From positions 1 through 42,229 of the forward strand of contig JAITLM010000138.1 of the NCBI GenBank assembly GCA_031277885.1: a stretch of DNA of 42,229 nt, given 5' to 3'. Shown in pieces: positions 33,196 through 41,040 of the stretch (position 1 is its first letter; each line of letters begins with the position of its first letter). The translations under genes and the position numbers were made by a program. The DNA is from Microbacterium sp. (GTDB lineage: Bacteria; Actinomycetota; Actinomycetes; Actinomycetales; Microbacteriaceae). The notes under the pieces were generated by a model. That model worked only from the letters and a program-made list of their open reading frames with translations. It was not told the origin of the DNA and ran no database searches.

Positions 33196-33267
33196 GGATC
33201 CATGTCATCTGCCATGTATATGCAGTGTGACATGCAATTGGGATCCATGTCAAGTCGCATGTAAAAT
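33196..33267. promoter_or_regulatory. Repeat-rich operator/promoter between the two His-rich regulators
   Basis: A 26-base unit beginning GGATCCATGTCA occurs at 33196-33221 and again, imperfectly, at 33241-33266. TGACATG (33228-33234) is inverted relative to CATGTCA in both copies; with the second it forms a 7-bp-arm palindrome with an 11-bp spacer (33228-33252). For the plus gene, TTGGGA (33238-33243), 18 bp and TAAAAT (33262-33267). For the minus gene, TTGACA (33253 to 33248) is a perfect -35, with CACACT 18 bp on. Operator and both promoters overlap. Confidence 0.7.
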
Positions 33268-33273
33268 CGGGGT

Positions 33274-33855
33274 ATGCCTCACGATGCCGAGAACCCGGAT
33301 CCGCTCGACGCGATCGTCGCCGCGCTCGGCCTGTTGCGCGGGCGGGGTCCCCGGCCTCCCCGGGAGCACCGACACGGGATGCATGACGGAGATCCGCGGC
33401 ATGGTGAGGGATTCCGCGGACATGGCGGACCGCACGGCGACCACGGCGACCACGGGGGGCTGCACGCCGATCCGCGGGGACGAGGTGCGGGTCCCCGGGG
33501 CGGCGGACCCTGGGGTGGCGGGCGCGGCGAGGCGCCCGCGCGGCTGCGCATGCTCGAAGCGTTGGCCTCGGGCCCGCTCAGCGTCAGCGCCCTGGGCGAG
33601 GCGATCGGCGTGGATCAGCCGCGTGCCTCGCGACTGGTGCAGCAGGGGGTCGAGCGGGGCTGGCTGAGCCGCGAAGCGGATCCGGACGATGCTCGCCGCA
33701 CCCGGATCGTGCTCACCGACGAGGGGCGGCGGATGGGGCGCGGTGTCCGCGGCGACCGGCGTGAGGCGCTGCGCGGCGCCATGTCGGCGCTGACGGCCGA
33801 GGAGCAGGCGGAGTTCGCGCGTCTGCTGGCCAAGATCGCCGCGAACTGGCGCTGA
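33274..33855 (+). CDS. MarR-family regulator with His/Gly-rich N-terminal segment
   Basis: 193 aa. The N-terminal ~85 residues are His/Gly/Arg-rich (EHRHGMHDGDPRHG, HGGPHGDHGDHGGLH), with about ten His. Residues ~88-193 are a clear MarR winged helix (RLRMLEALASGPLSVSALGEAIGVDQPRASRLVQQGVERGWLSREADPDDARRTRIVLTDEG). ATG 33274 is six bases after TAAAAT, so a leaderless mRNA is likely. The His segment precedes the DNA-binding domain here but follows it in the divergent neighbour. Confidence 0.88.
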   Translation: MPHDAENPDPLDAIVAALGLLRGRGPRPPREHRHGMHDGDPRHGEGFRGHGGPHGDHGDHGGLHADPRGRGAGPRGGGPWGGGRGEAPARLRMLEALASGPLSVSALGEAIGVDQPRASRLVQQGVERGWLSREADPDDARRTRIVLTDEGRRMGRGVRGDRREALRGAMSALTAEEQAEFARLLAKIAANWR

Positions 33856-33871
33856 GCGGCCGGATCGGCGC

Positions 33872-34765
33872 TCACGGGACGGCGGCGGTCTGCGACTCCG
33901 GGGCGTCGATGCCGGCGATCCCCGTGCCGGCGAACGCGACCACGGCATCCAGCACCGGATCCGCCTGCAGCACCCGGTTGTGACCGAACCCGTCCGTGCG
34001 CATCAGATGCGAGCGGCCGGCGTGCGCGGCGTGCAGGCGCAGGGCGTCGTCGTCGGGCATGCGGCGGTCGGCGCGGTCGTGCACCACGAGCAGCTCGGTG
34101 CCGGCGGGCAGCGGATCCTGCACCGCGTCGTAGGCCGCGGCGATCCCCTCCCGGTCGAGGCCGAAGCGTGCGCCGAACCGCTGCTCGAAGCGTGCGGCGA
34201 CCGCGGGCTCGAGGCGGAGCGTGCGGGTGAACTCCGCGAGGAACGCGGCCGGCGCGGAGGCGCTCGCGATGGCCGCGACGCGCGGGGAGGGCACGGTCGT
34301 GCGCGCGGCGGTGAGGGCGGCCAGTCCGCCGAAGGAGTGGCCGACGATCGTATCGAAGGGGCCGTCGCTGCGCTGCAGCCGCTCCGCGGCCGTGACCCAG
34401 TCCCGGAGGTCCGTGCGGCGTCCCGGGGAGTCCCCGTGCGCCGGGGCGTCGAAGGAGACCACCCGGAAGCCCTCTGCGACGAGCTCGCGCACGAGCGGGG
34501 CGAACTGCGATGCGCGTCCCTGCCAGCCGTGCATGAGCAGCACGGCGCGCTCGCCGCGGCCCCAGCGATAGGCGACGATCTCGGATCCGCGGATCGGGAT
34601 CCGTTCCCGCTGCGCGTCCCGATGCGTCGCGAGGTCGGCGTCGCGCACGGCCATGCGCGGGGCCGTCGTGAAGAACAGGCGCAGGGCGAGGCGGCCGGCC
34701 AGGCGCGGCGATACGGTTCCGGTGGCGCGGATGCCGCCGAGGATCAGGCGGGCGGAAGCGGGCAT
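33872..34765 (-). CDS. Alpha/beta hydrolase
   Basis: 297 aa. Oxyanion motif LLMHGWQGRASQFAPL, nucleophile in IVGHSFGGLAALTAA, Asp region LLVVHDRADRRMPDDDA and His in GFGHNRVL: a complete Ser-Asp-His triad. An N-terminal hydrophobic stretch (RLALRLFFTTAPRMAV) may be a membrane-proximal helix. The substrate is unknown; esterase or lipase-like activity is expected. ATG 34765 has GAAGGGG upstream. Divergent from a TetR gene across 73 bases with two operator palindromes. Confidence 0.87.
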   Translation of the reverse strand: MPASARLILGGIRATGTVSPRLAGRLALRLFFTTAPRMAVRDADLATHRDAQRERIPIRGSEIVAYRWGRGERAVLLMHGWQGRASQFAPLVRELVAEGFRVVSFDAPAHGDSPGRRTDLRDWVTAAERLQRSDGPFDTIVGHSFGGLAALTAARTTVPSPRVAAIASASAPAAFLAEFTRTLRLEPAVAARFEQRFGARFGLDREGIAAAYDAVQDPLPAGTELLVVHDRADRRMPDDDALRLHAAHAGRSHLMRTDGFGHNRVLQADPVLDAVVAFAGTGIAGIDAPESQTAAVP

Positions 34766-34787
34766 CGGTTCCCCTTCGGACAAAGAA

Positions 34788-34832
34788 TACGAACGGTCAT
34801 ACGTAGAATAAGCGAACGATCGTTCGTACACT
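34788..34832. promoter_or_regulatory. Paired TetR operators and promoter
   Basis: Site 1, TACGAACGGTCATACGTA (34788-34805), and site 2, AGCGAACGATCGTTCGTA (34811-34828), are 18-bp versions of TACGAACGATCGTTCGTA, matching it at 15 and 16 positions. They start 23 bp apart. Site 2 contains the perfect palindrome CGAACGATCGTTCG and overlaps the TACACT -10 (34827-34832) of the TetR gene. Confidence 0.75.
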
Positions 34833-34838
34833 AGAGGC

Positions 34839-35528
34839 ATGTCGGACATCGTCGCGCACGGAGCCGCCGAGGCCGGGACCGCCCGAGGCCGGGCGTCGGA
34901 CGGGCGTCGCCTGCGCGGCGACGCCTCGCGGCGCACCGTGCTCGAGAGCGCGACCGACATCGCGTCGGTGGACGGCCTGGACGGCCTCACGATCGGGAGG
35001 CTGGCGACGGCGTCCGGCCGGGGCAAGAGCAGCATCGCGACGCTGTTCCGGAGCAAGGAGGGGCTGCAGCTCGCGACGGTCGCCGCCGCGCGGGAGATCT
35101 TCACCGCGCTCATCGTCGAGCGCGCGCGGGTCGAGCCCCGCGGGGTGCGCCGGCTGGCCGCCCTGCTCCGCAACGCCCTGGACTACTCGCGCGACCGCGT
35201 CTTCACGGGCGGCTGCTTCTTCGCGGCGACCGCCGCCGACGTCGACTCCAAGCCCGGTCCGGTGCGCGACGCGGTGCGCACGGCCCTCGTGGACTGGTAC
35301 GGCTACGTCGAGGCGCAGGTGCGGCACGCGATCGCGGCGGGAGAGCTCGATTCCGCCGCGGATGCCGAGCAGCTGGCGTTCGAGCTCGTCGCGCTGAACG
35401 AGGAGGCGAACTCCCGTTCCCTCCTCCTGCAGGACGAGCGCCCCTATGCCCTCGCGGCGCGGGCGATGCGCGAGCGGCTGCGCGCGGCGGGTGCGGTGCC
35501 CGAGCTCCTGCGCATGCTCGACGCGTAG
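34839..35528 (+). CDS. TetR-family regulator
   Basis: 229 aa. HTH at about residues 48-78 (LDGLTIGRLATASGRGKSSIATLFRSKEGLQLATV), preceded by a longer than usual basic N terminus. The C-terminal half has GGCFFAATAADVDSKPGPVRD, typical of TetR_C_16/39-type ligand domains. ATG 34839 lies six bases after TACACT, so the transcript is probably leaderless. It likely represses itself and the divergent alpha/beta hydrolase through the two palindromes between them. Confidence 0.9.
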   Translation: MSDIVAHGAAEAGTARGRASDGRRLRGDASRRTVLESATDIASVDGLDGLTIGRLATASGRGKSSIATLFRSKEGLQLATVAAAREIFTALIVERARVEPRGVRRLAALLRNALDYSRDRVFTGGCFFAATAADVDSKPGPVRDAVRTALVDWYGYVEAQVRHAIAAGELDSAADAEQLAFELVALNEEANSRSLLLQDERPYALAARAMRERLRAAGAVPELLRMLDA

Positions 35529-35593
35529 GGACCGCGGCGCAGCCGGCCCGGCGGGCGGGTGAGGCTCGTGGCCCTGCTCCGCCGCGATCGGGC

Positions 35594-37009
35594 CTAGTGC
35601 GAGAGCCGCACGCTCCGCCGCGTCTCCTTGACCGGCAGGAGCAGCAGCAGCCCCGCCAGCAGCACCGCGACGATCCCGAGGATCCCGAACTTGGTGTTGC
35701 CGGTCAGGATGATGAGCAGGGTCCAGGCGCCCTGGGCGATCCAGCTGGCGGCACGCCCGGTCGTGGCGTAGAGGCCGAAGCCCTCGCCCTCGCGGCCGGC
35801 GGGCGTGACGCGGGCCAGGAACGAACGCCCCGCGGACTGTGCCGGTCCGACGAACGCGCACAGGATCAGGCCGCCGATCCAGTACGCGATCGGCCCGGTG
35901 TCGACCAGGGCGAACACGGCGATGCCCGCGATCGTCATGCAGGCGAGCGAGATGATGATCAGCCGCTTCGGGCCCCAGCGGTCGTCGAGGCGTCCGGCGA
36001 GGATCGTGGACACCCCGGCGATGAGGTTGGCCGCGACGCCGAAGATCACGAGCTGCATGAATTCGAAGCCGAACACGGTGCTCGCGATCACGGCGCCGAA
36101 GGTGAAGACGGCGCTGAGACCGTCGCGGAACACCGCGCTCGCGACGAGGAACCAGAAGGTCGTGCGAGTGCTGGGGTTGCGGTAGAGCCCGATGACGTCC
36201 TTCACGAGCAGCACATAGGAGGCGAAGAAGCCGACCTTCCGATCCGGACGTCCGAGGGACGGCTCCGGCACGTTCAGGAAGATCGGGATCGAGAACGCGA
36301 TCGCCCACACTGCGCAGCCGACCGCGATGATGCGGAACGGCAGACCGCCGTCCGCGGAGAGCCCGAACCAGTCCGCGGAGTAGAACACGATCACCAGGAC
36401 GAGCGCGACGATGCCGCCCAGGTACCCGAAGCCCCACCCCAGACCCGAGATCCGGCCGACCGTCTTCGGGCTCGCGATCGAGATGAGCATCGCGTTGGAG
36501 TTCACCGAGGCGATCTCGCTGAACACGACGCCCGCCGAGATCAGGGCGACGCCCAGCCAGAACAGCGAGGGCGTCGGCGTGACGAACCAGAGCCCGAGCA
36601 TGCAGAGGATCAGGGCGCCGGTGCCGATCCCGAGCCACAGCTTCTGCCGGCCCGCCGCATCGGCGCGCTGCCCGAGCACGGGCGCGAGCAGCAGGATCGC
36701 GAAGCCGGCGATCGTGCCGCCGAGCCCCAGACCGCTCGTGAGCTCGGCGATCCCGGCCACCCTGGCCGGATCCGTCTTGGCGAGATGCGCGAGCTCCGGC
36801 GGCAGGAACGCGTTCGTCGTCAGGTACAGCGCGGTGAAGATGAAGGTGAGGATCACCGAGTGGAACGGCTGCGTCGCCCAGTCCCAGAGCGCCCAGGAGT
36901 AGATCTGCTTCTTCGGCGCCGGCTCGTCGCCGCGGAGGTCCAGGCCCACGACCGCGACGGCCCCGCTGTTCGCGGTCGCCTGGGGTTCGGGATGATCGCC
37001 GTTGCTCAT
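35594..37009 (-). CDS. MFS protein of the Atg22/UMF1 type
   Basis: 471 aa with about 12 membrane helices. The N-terminal YSWALWDWATQPFHSVILTFIFTALYLTT, the ADAAGRQKLWLGIG loop and GFGYLGGIVALVLV are the pattern of the UMF1 (Atg22-like) branch of the major facilitator superfamily, whose fungal members export amino acids from vacuoles; bacterial roles are unclear. ATG 37009 has no Shine-Dalgarno box; GAGACT lies six bases upstream. Confidence 0.9.
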   Translation of the reverse strand: MSNGDHPEPQATANSGAVAVVGLDLRGDEPAPKKQIYSWALWDWATQPFHSVILTFIFTALYLTTNAFLPPELAHLAKTDPARVAGIAELTSGLGLGGTIAGFAILLLAPVLGQRADAAGRQKLWLGIGTGALILCMLGLWFVTPTPSLFWLGVALISAGVVFSEIASVNSNAMLISIASPKTVGRISGLGWGFGYLGGIVALVLVIVFYSADWFGLSADGGLPFRIIAVGCAVWAIAFSIPIFLNVPEPSLGRPDRKVGFFASYVLLVKDVIGLYRNPSTRTTFWFLVASAVFRDGLSAVFTFGAVIASTVFGFEFMQLVIFGVAANLIAGVSTILAGRLDDRWGPKRLIIISLACMTIAGIAVFALVDTGPIAYWIGGLILCAFVGPAQSAGRSFLARVTPAGREGEGFGLYATTGRAASWIAQGAWTLLIILTGNTKFGILGIVAVLLAGLLLLLPVKETRRSVRLSH

Positions 37010-37113
37010 GCAGGAAGTCTCGTGGGTGCCGGTGAACGAGAGGTAGCGGCGCGCCGGTGCGGGATCCGCGATCGGGTGGCCGCCTCCGCCTCACCCGTGT
37101 GGCGCGATCGTGC

Positions 37114-37165
37114 GGAGAACTGACGCTTCCGGGGGTTCTCCCCGCCCGGTCCCGATCCGTAATCT
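37114..37165 (+). promoter_or_regulatory. Inverted repeat and -10 ahead of the Gly-rich secreted protein
   Basis: GGAGAAC (37114-37120) and GTTCTCC (37135-37141) form a perfect 7-bp inverted repeat with a 14-bp spacer, ending where a -35 would be for TAATCT (37160-37165). The predicted leader is ~135 nt. The rest of the 299-base divergent gap to the MFS gene shows nothing else convincing. Confidence 0.45.
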
Positions 37166-37308
37166 GCTCTGGGCCCTTCGCCGGGGGCATGCGGGCGCAC
37201 TCCCGAAGCGCCGCCTCCGAGCGGGAGTCCGGCGTGCCCGGCGCAGGACGAGGCGACTCGGACACGGACGACGGCACGACACCACGACAGCATGGGGAGG
37301 ACATCGAC

Positions 37309-38373
37309 ATGGACGATCAGAAGGCTGCGGGCCCCGACCGGCGACGGGTCGTGAAGGCGGCGGCATGGAGTCTGCCCGTCATCGCCGCGGCGGTCGCCGT
37401 GCCGCGCGCCGCGGCGAGCACCGCGAGGCAGACGGTCACCCGGACGGCGAAGGCGACCGGATCCGACGGCGCGACGACCACGGTCGTCATCCCGGCGGGC
37501 GCCACGGACATCTCCTACGAAGTGATCGGGGGCGGCGGCGGAGGGACGGGCGGTTCCGCGAATCGCATCGTCGGGATGCTGACCCTCCCGGCCGGTGCCG
37601 GCGACACCACCGTGACGCTGATCGCGGGCGGCGGCGGCTCGTACACGGCCGGCGGCAGCGGGTTCGGCGCCGGCGGGGCGCCGCGCCCCTACCCGGGCAC
37701 CCCGAGCGCCGGCAACTGGCAGACGCAGTGGGGTGCGGGAGGCGGTGCCGGCAGCGCGATCCTCGTCGGAGGGGATGCCATCGTCGTCGCCGGGGGCGGC
37801 GGCGGCTCCGGCTCGTATGCGCAGCGCTACACCGGATCCGCCGCGTCGACGATGGCTCTCGGAGACGGCGGATCGTCCGGCGCGGCGGGGCAGGCCTCGA
37901 CGGGCGCGTACGGGACGGCGTACCGGATGTCCGGCGGGGGCGGCGCGGCCGCGGCGGCGGCCGCGGCAGGAACGGGCGGCGCGGCATCCGCGGGGACCTA
38001 TCCGAATCCGGTCGCGGTGGCCGGGGCCGCGGGCGGAGCGCCGAGCGGGACCGGAGGGAACGGGGGCGCCGCGGTGTACGCGGAGAGGTCGGGAAGCGCG
38101 AACGGCGGCAGCTACTACGTCTACTCGGCATCCGGGGGAGGCGGGGGCGGCTACAGCGGCGGCGGCAGCGGCGCGGCGGCCGGAACGGCCTACTCGACCG
38201 GCGGCAGCGCCACCTGGGCGGCCGTCGCGGGCGGAGGAGGCGCCGGATCCGACGGCACGGCCACGTCGGCGGGCGGCGTCGTCAACACGGTCGGAGCGAC
38301 GACGAGCGCCGCGAACGGCGGCGCCGGCGCAGAGGGCGGCGCGGGTTCGGTCACGCTCACGTACACGATCTGA
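37309..38373 (+). CDS. Tat-exported glycine-rich protein
   Basis: 354 aa. The signal region DRRRVVKAAAWSLPVIAAAVAVPRAAAS has twin Arg, a hydrophobic core and an AxA-type cleavage zone, so Tat export is likely. The mature part is Gly/Ala/Ser/Thr-rich with many GGGGG runs and Tyr, lacks Cys, and alternates short strand-like segments (ISYEVIGGGG; MLTLPAGAGDTTVTLIAGGGGS; SAILVGGDAIVVAGGGG), ending VTLTYTI. It resembles Gly-rich beta-roll surface proteins of unknown role. ATG 37309 has GGGGAGG upstream. No anchor motif is visible. Confidence 0.82.
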   Translation: MDDQKAAGPDRRRVVKAAAWSLPVIAAAVAVPRAAASTARQTVTRTAKATGSDGATTTVVIPAGATDISYEVIGGGGGGTGGSANRIVGMLTLPAGAGDTTVTLIAGGGGSYTAGGSGFGAGGAPRPYPGTPSAGNWQTQWGAGGGAGSAILVGGDAIVVAGGGGGSGSYAQRYTGSAASTMALGDGGSSGAAGQASTGAYGTAYRMSGGGGAAAAAAAAGTGGAASAGTYPNPVAVAGAAGGAPSGTGGNGGAAVYAERSGSANGGSYYVYSASGGGGGGYSGGGSGAAAGTAYSTGGSATWAAVAGGGGAGSDGTATSAGGVVNTVGATTSAANGGAGAEGGAGSVTLTYTI

Positions 38374-38486
38374 TCCGCGGCGAGGGGCGCCCGCCGCGGA
38401 GGGCGGGCGCCCTCGGCGGCGTCCGATGCGGGCTGAGACCGTGTCCGTGCGCCGCAGGGACCGTCGCCGCCCGATACCGTCGGGGG

Positions 38487-39038
38487 ATGGTGCTGCCCGT
38501 CGTGCTCGTCGAGGGGGAGAGCGACCGGCTCGCCCTCCTCGCCGCCGCCCGCGTCCGCGGGGTCGACCTCCGCGCGGACGTCGTCTCGCTCGGCGGGATC
38601 ACGAACCTGCGCTCCTGGCTCGAGCGCCGGGATCCGGCGGTGCCCGTGACCGGCCTCTACGACGCCGCCGAGCTGCGCTACGTGGTCGGCGCGCTCGTCG
38701 CCGGCGGGCTGCTGGCCGAGGGCGAGGGGGATCCGGCCGCGATCGCCCGGGCGGGGTTCTTCGGATGCGAGCGCGATCTCGAGGACGAGGTGATCCGTGC
38801 GGCCGGTCCCGAGCTGGTGCTGGAGACACTGGCCGCCCGCGGCGAGCTGGCGCTGTTCCGGGTCTTCCAGGGGCAGCCCGCGCAGCGGGTCCGCTCGGTC
38901 GAGGCGCAGCTGCATCGCTTCGCCGGCACCGCGAGCGGCCGCAAGGCGCACTACGCGGCCGACGTGGTGGCGGCCCTGCCGCCGGACCGGATCCCGGAAC
39001 CCCTGGTCGCGGTGCTCGCCGCCGGGTCGCGGTTCTGA
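38487..39038 (+). CDS. Stand-alone TOPRIM-domain protein (OLD-like)
   Basis: 183 aa. VVLVEGESDRLALLAAA holds the conserved TOPRIM Glu. VVSLGGITNLRSWL and VTGLYDAAELRYVVGAL follow in the right order, but the usual DxD is represented only by YDAAE, a weakened metal site. The C-terminal part (GRKAHYAADVVAAL) matches OLD-family nuclease TOPRIM regions, yet no ATPase domain is fused or adjacent. ATG 38487 is six bases after TACCGT (38475-38480): probably leaderless. Nuclease activity is uncertain. Confidence 0.78.
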   Translation: MVLPVVLVEGESDRLALLAAARVRGVDLRADVVSLGGITNLRSWLERRDPAVPVTGLYDAAELRYVVGALVAGGLLAEGEGDPAAIARAGFFGCERDLEDEVIRAAGPELVLETLAARGELALFRVFQGQPAQRVRSVEAQLHRFAGTASGRKAHYAADVVAALPPDRIPEPLVAVLAAGSRF

Positions 39039-39054
39039 CCGGGACGCGCGGCCC

Positions 39055-39936
39055 TCACCACTCCCAGCGGATGCCCAATCCGCCGGGGCCGAAGTCGCGC
39101 TGCCGGTAGTGGACGGAGAACGTCCCGTCGAGGTCGACGGGCCACTCGTGCTTCAAGCCGTCCTCGGAGAAGTACACCCAGCACCGGCGCGGGACCGCCG
39201 CCGGATCGAAGGTCACCCAGAGGAGCGCTTCCTCGAGCCGCTGCTCCGCGACGATCTCGTAGTCGTCCGTCAGATCGAGTCCCGCTTCGCGCGCGTGGGT
39301 GGCCTCCACCTCGGTGAGCGCGGACTCTCCGCGCATCAGCGGGCGCGGGAACCGCAGATGCACCCGTCTCACGTTGCGAGCCGGCTGGTGGTCCTCGTGC
39401 ACGGCGCATCCTGCGAGCGCCTCGAAGCGCATGGGGTCGGCTCCGATCTCGGCATCGGTCGCCATGAAGATCGTGAAGCCGTCCGCGCCGTCGCGATTGG
39501 CGACGACCAGTCTGCGCATGCGCGCCCGGAGGATCTCGCGCTGCCGGCCGACGTGGATGGTCACGTGGGTCATGATCCGCGAGATGTCGCTCTCGCCCCG
39601 CAGCCCGTCGGCGTCCTCGGGATCCCGGACCGGGTAGTCCAGGAGGTCGTCGAAGCGCTCGACGTGCCCGAGCCGACGCGCGGCGGGGCCGGGAACAAGC
39701 TTGGACAGCGAGCCCGCGGCGAGGTCGAGGATCGACTCGAGCGCGGGGAGCGCCTCGAGAGAGGCGCGGCGTTCGGGCAGCCGCTGTCCGGACCGCCAAT
39801 AGGACAGCGCGGTGAGCGAGATCGGGTGGCCGCGGCTGTGGAGGCGGTCGCGCAGCTCGGACAGGGGGATCCTCTTGAGCGCGAGCGCCTCGCTCAGCGC
39901 TGAGGCGAAGGTTCCCGGGGGTGGGGCGCCCCGCAT
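39055..39936 (-). CDS. HTH-domain protein of unknown function
   Basis: 293 aa. The N-terminal ~70 residues look like an XRE-type HTH (FASALSEALALKRIPLSELRDRLHSRGHPISLTALSYWRSGQRLPERR). The long C-terminal part has no family I recognise: it is rich in Arg and acidic residues and ends in strand-like segments with aromatic residues (LWVTFDPAAVPRRCWVYFSEDG). ATG 39936 has AGGAAGGA upstream. It is convergent with the TOPRIM gene and precedes nothing on its strand. Possibly a sensor-regulator of the neighbouring exported protein. Confidence 0.75.
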   Translation of the reverse strand: MRGAPPPGTFASALSEALALKRIPLSELRDRLHSRGHPISLTALSYWRSGQRLPERRASLEALPALESILDLAAGSLSKLVPGPAARRLGHVERFDDLLDYPVRDPEDADGLRGESDISRIMTHVTIHVGRQREILRARMRRLVVANRDGADGFTIFMATDAEIGADPMRFEALAGCAVHEDHQPARNVRRVHLRFPRPLMRGESALTEVEATHAREAGLDLTDDYEIVAEQRLEEALLWVTFDPAAVPRRCWVYFSEDGLKHEWPVDLDGTFSVHYRQRDFGPGGLGIRWEW

Positions 39937-40001
39937 GGCAGATCCTTCCTGCTCCTGGTCCCTGAGTCCGGCGATGTGCCGTCAGGGCCCACGGGGTGTG
40001 G

Positions 40002-40039
40002 CCGGTGGCAGGAGGGGGAGGGGAGGATCCTGCCACCGG
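40002..40039. terminator. Terminator after the Tat-exported protein gene
   Basis: Perfect 12-bp arms CCGGTGGCAGGA/TCCTGCCACCGG with a 14-nt loop, starting 16 bases past the minus-strand stop at 40056. It separates that gene from the HTH gene. Confidence 0.7.
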
Positions 40040-40055
40040 AACCGTTGAAGCCGAG

Positions 40056-40706
40056 TCAGCAGGCCTGGCCGCCGGCGTAGTTGCGGGTCTTGTTGCCGGG
40101 GTGCGGGTGGTTGCCCTCCGAGCCGTTCGAGATGTCGAGGACGATGATCTTCGACGGATCCTCGGTGGGCCACGCCTGCAGCGAGAGGTTGGCGTTGCTC
40201 GATCCCGAGCCGTAACGCAGATAGCCCCAGTTGCTGTAGGCGGCGCTGCCGGACACGGGCATCCCCGGAACGGAGCTGTCGAGCCTGAGCGTGCCGCCGG
40301 CGTCGGTCTGCAGCGTGATCGTGGTGAGCTGCGATCCGCGGGCATCACCGGCGTACGGATCCGTCACGAACCAGAAGGATCCGGAGTTCTGCCGGTCGAT
40401 GACCAGCGTGATGCTCTTGCCCGCGAGCGGGTTGCCGTTCGCGTCGTTGTACTGGAACACGAAACCGTCGGCGATGCTGCCGTCGATCGAGTTCGGGCGG
40501 AAGGCCTGACCGTTCGCGCACCACTTCGAGGCCTCGTAGTTGAAGTTGAGGAAGGTGTGGGTCTCGGTGAAGCCGGGCGTGCCCGGCGTGGTGCTCGCGG
40601 CCGCGAGCGGGGCCGCGGCGGCGGCGGCGATCACGGGAACCGACCAGGCGGCGCCCTTCACGATGGTGCGCCGGCTCACCGGCCGCGGGCTCTGGAAATC
40701 CTGCAT
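40056..40706 (-). CDS. Tat-exported protein of unknown function
   Basis: 216 aa. Signal region SRRTIVKGAAWSVPVIAAAAAAPLAAAS, almost the same as in the Gly-rich protein at 37309-38373. The mature domain (~185 aa) is probably beta-rich (THTFLNFNYEASKWCANGQAF; FVFQYNDANGNPLAGKSITLVI; LTTITLQTDAGGTLRL) and has two Cys, one of them the last residue (YAGGQAC), suggesting a disulphide that closes the fold. No LPXTG or membrane anchor is seen, so it is probably free or wall-associated. ATG 40706 has AGGAG upstream. Divergent from an AraC-type gene that may control it. Confidence 0.82.
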   Translation of the reverse strand: MQDFQSPRPVSRRTIVKGAAWSVPVIAAAAAAPLAAASTTPGTPGFTETHTFLNFNYEASKWCANGQAFRPNSIDGSIADGFVFQYNDANGNPLAGKSITLVIDRQNSGSFWFVTDPYAGDARGSQLTTITLQTDAGGTLRLDSSVPGMPVSGSAAYSNWGYLRYGSGSSNANLSLQAWPTEDPSKIIVLDISNGSEGNHPHPGNKTRNYAGGQAC

Positions 40707-41040
40707 GAGTACTCCTGATGTCGTCGTCGGGTTCGAGGCCCGTGCCGGCGCGACCGACGCGCGTTCCGCGCGGGGCGCGGCGAGGACGGCGGTCGGAACC
40801 TGCTCGGGTCATCCACATCGTTGAGGCGACGGGTTCGACCCGCCCAATCCCGTCGCGGAATCGGAATATCGGATGCTCCGGAGGAGAAGAAGGTGTCGAA
40901 TCTGCCCAGGGGCGACGTCGGACTTCCACGTGTCGAAGGCGTGCGATTTCTCCCGCGGTCTGTGCCAATCTGAAACCCTCACGGCGGACATCCGGAGTTC
41001 CGGACCCGCACCGTGCAGGAGAAGGGAGAGCCGTCTCGGC
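40707..41040. other. 334-base divergent regulatory region
   Basis: No gene is supported here. The stretch 40850-41000 is lower in GC than the surroundings and holds a small palindrome GGGTTCGACCC (around 40828-40838) inside weaker GACGGG/CCCGTC arms. It also has the tandem GGAATCGGAATATCGGAT near 40858-40875 and a possible -10 CAATCT (40966-40971) for the AraC gene, which would give a ~60-nt leader. Confidence 0.4.

Noticed and set aside
37309..38373. Repetitive GGCGGC-rich DNA resembling a repeat array
   Set aside because: The repeats keep frame and encode Gly runs of a secreted protein; there are no constant repeats with unique spacers, so it is not a CRISPR array.
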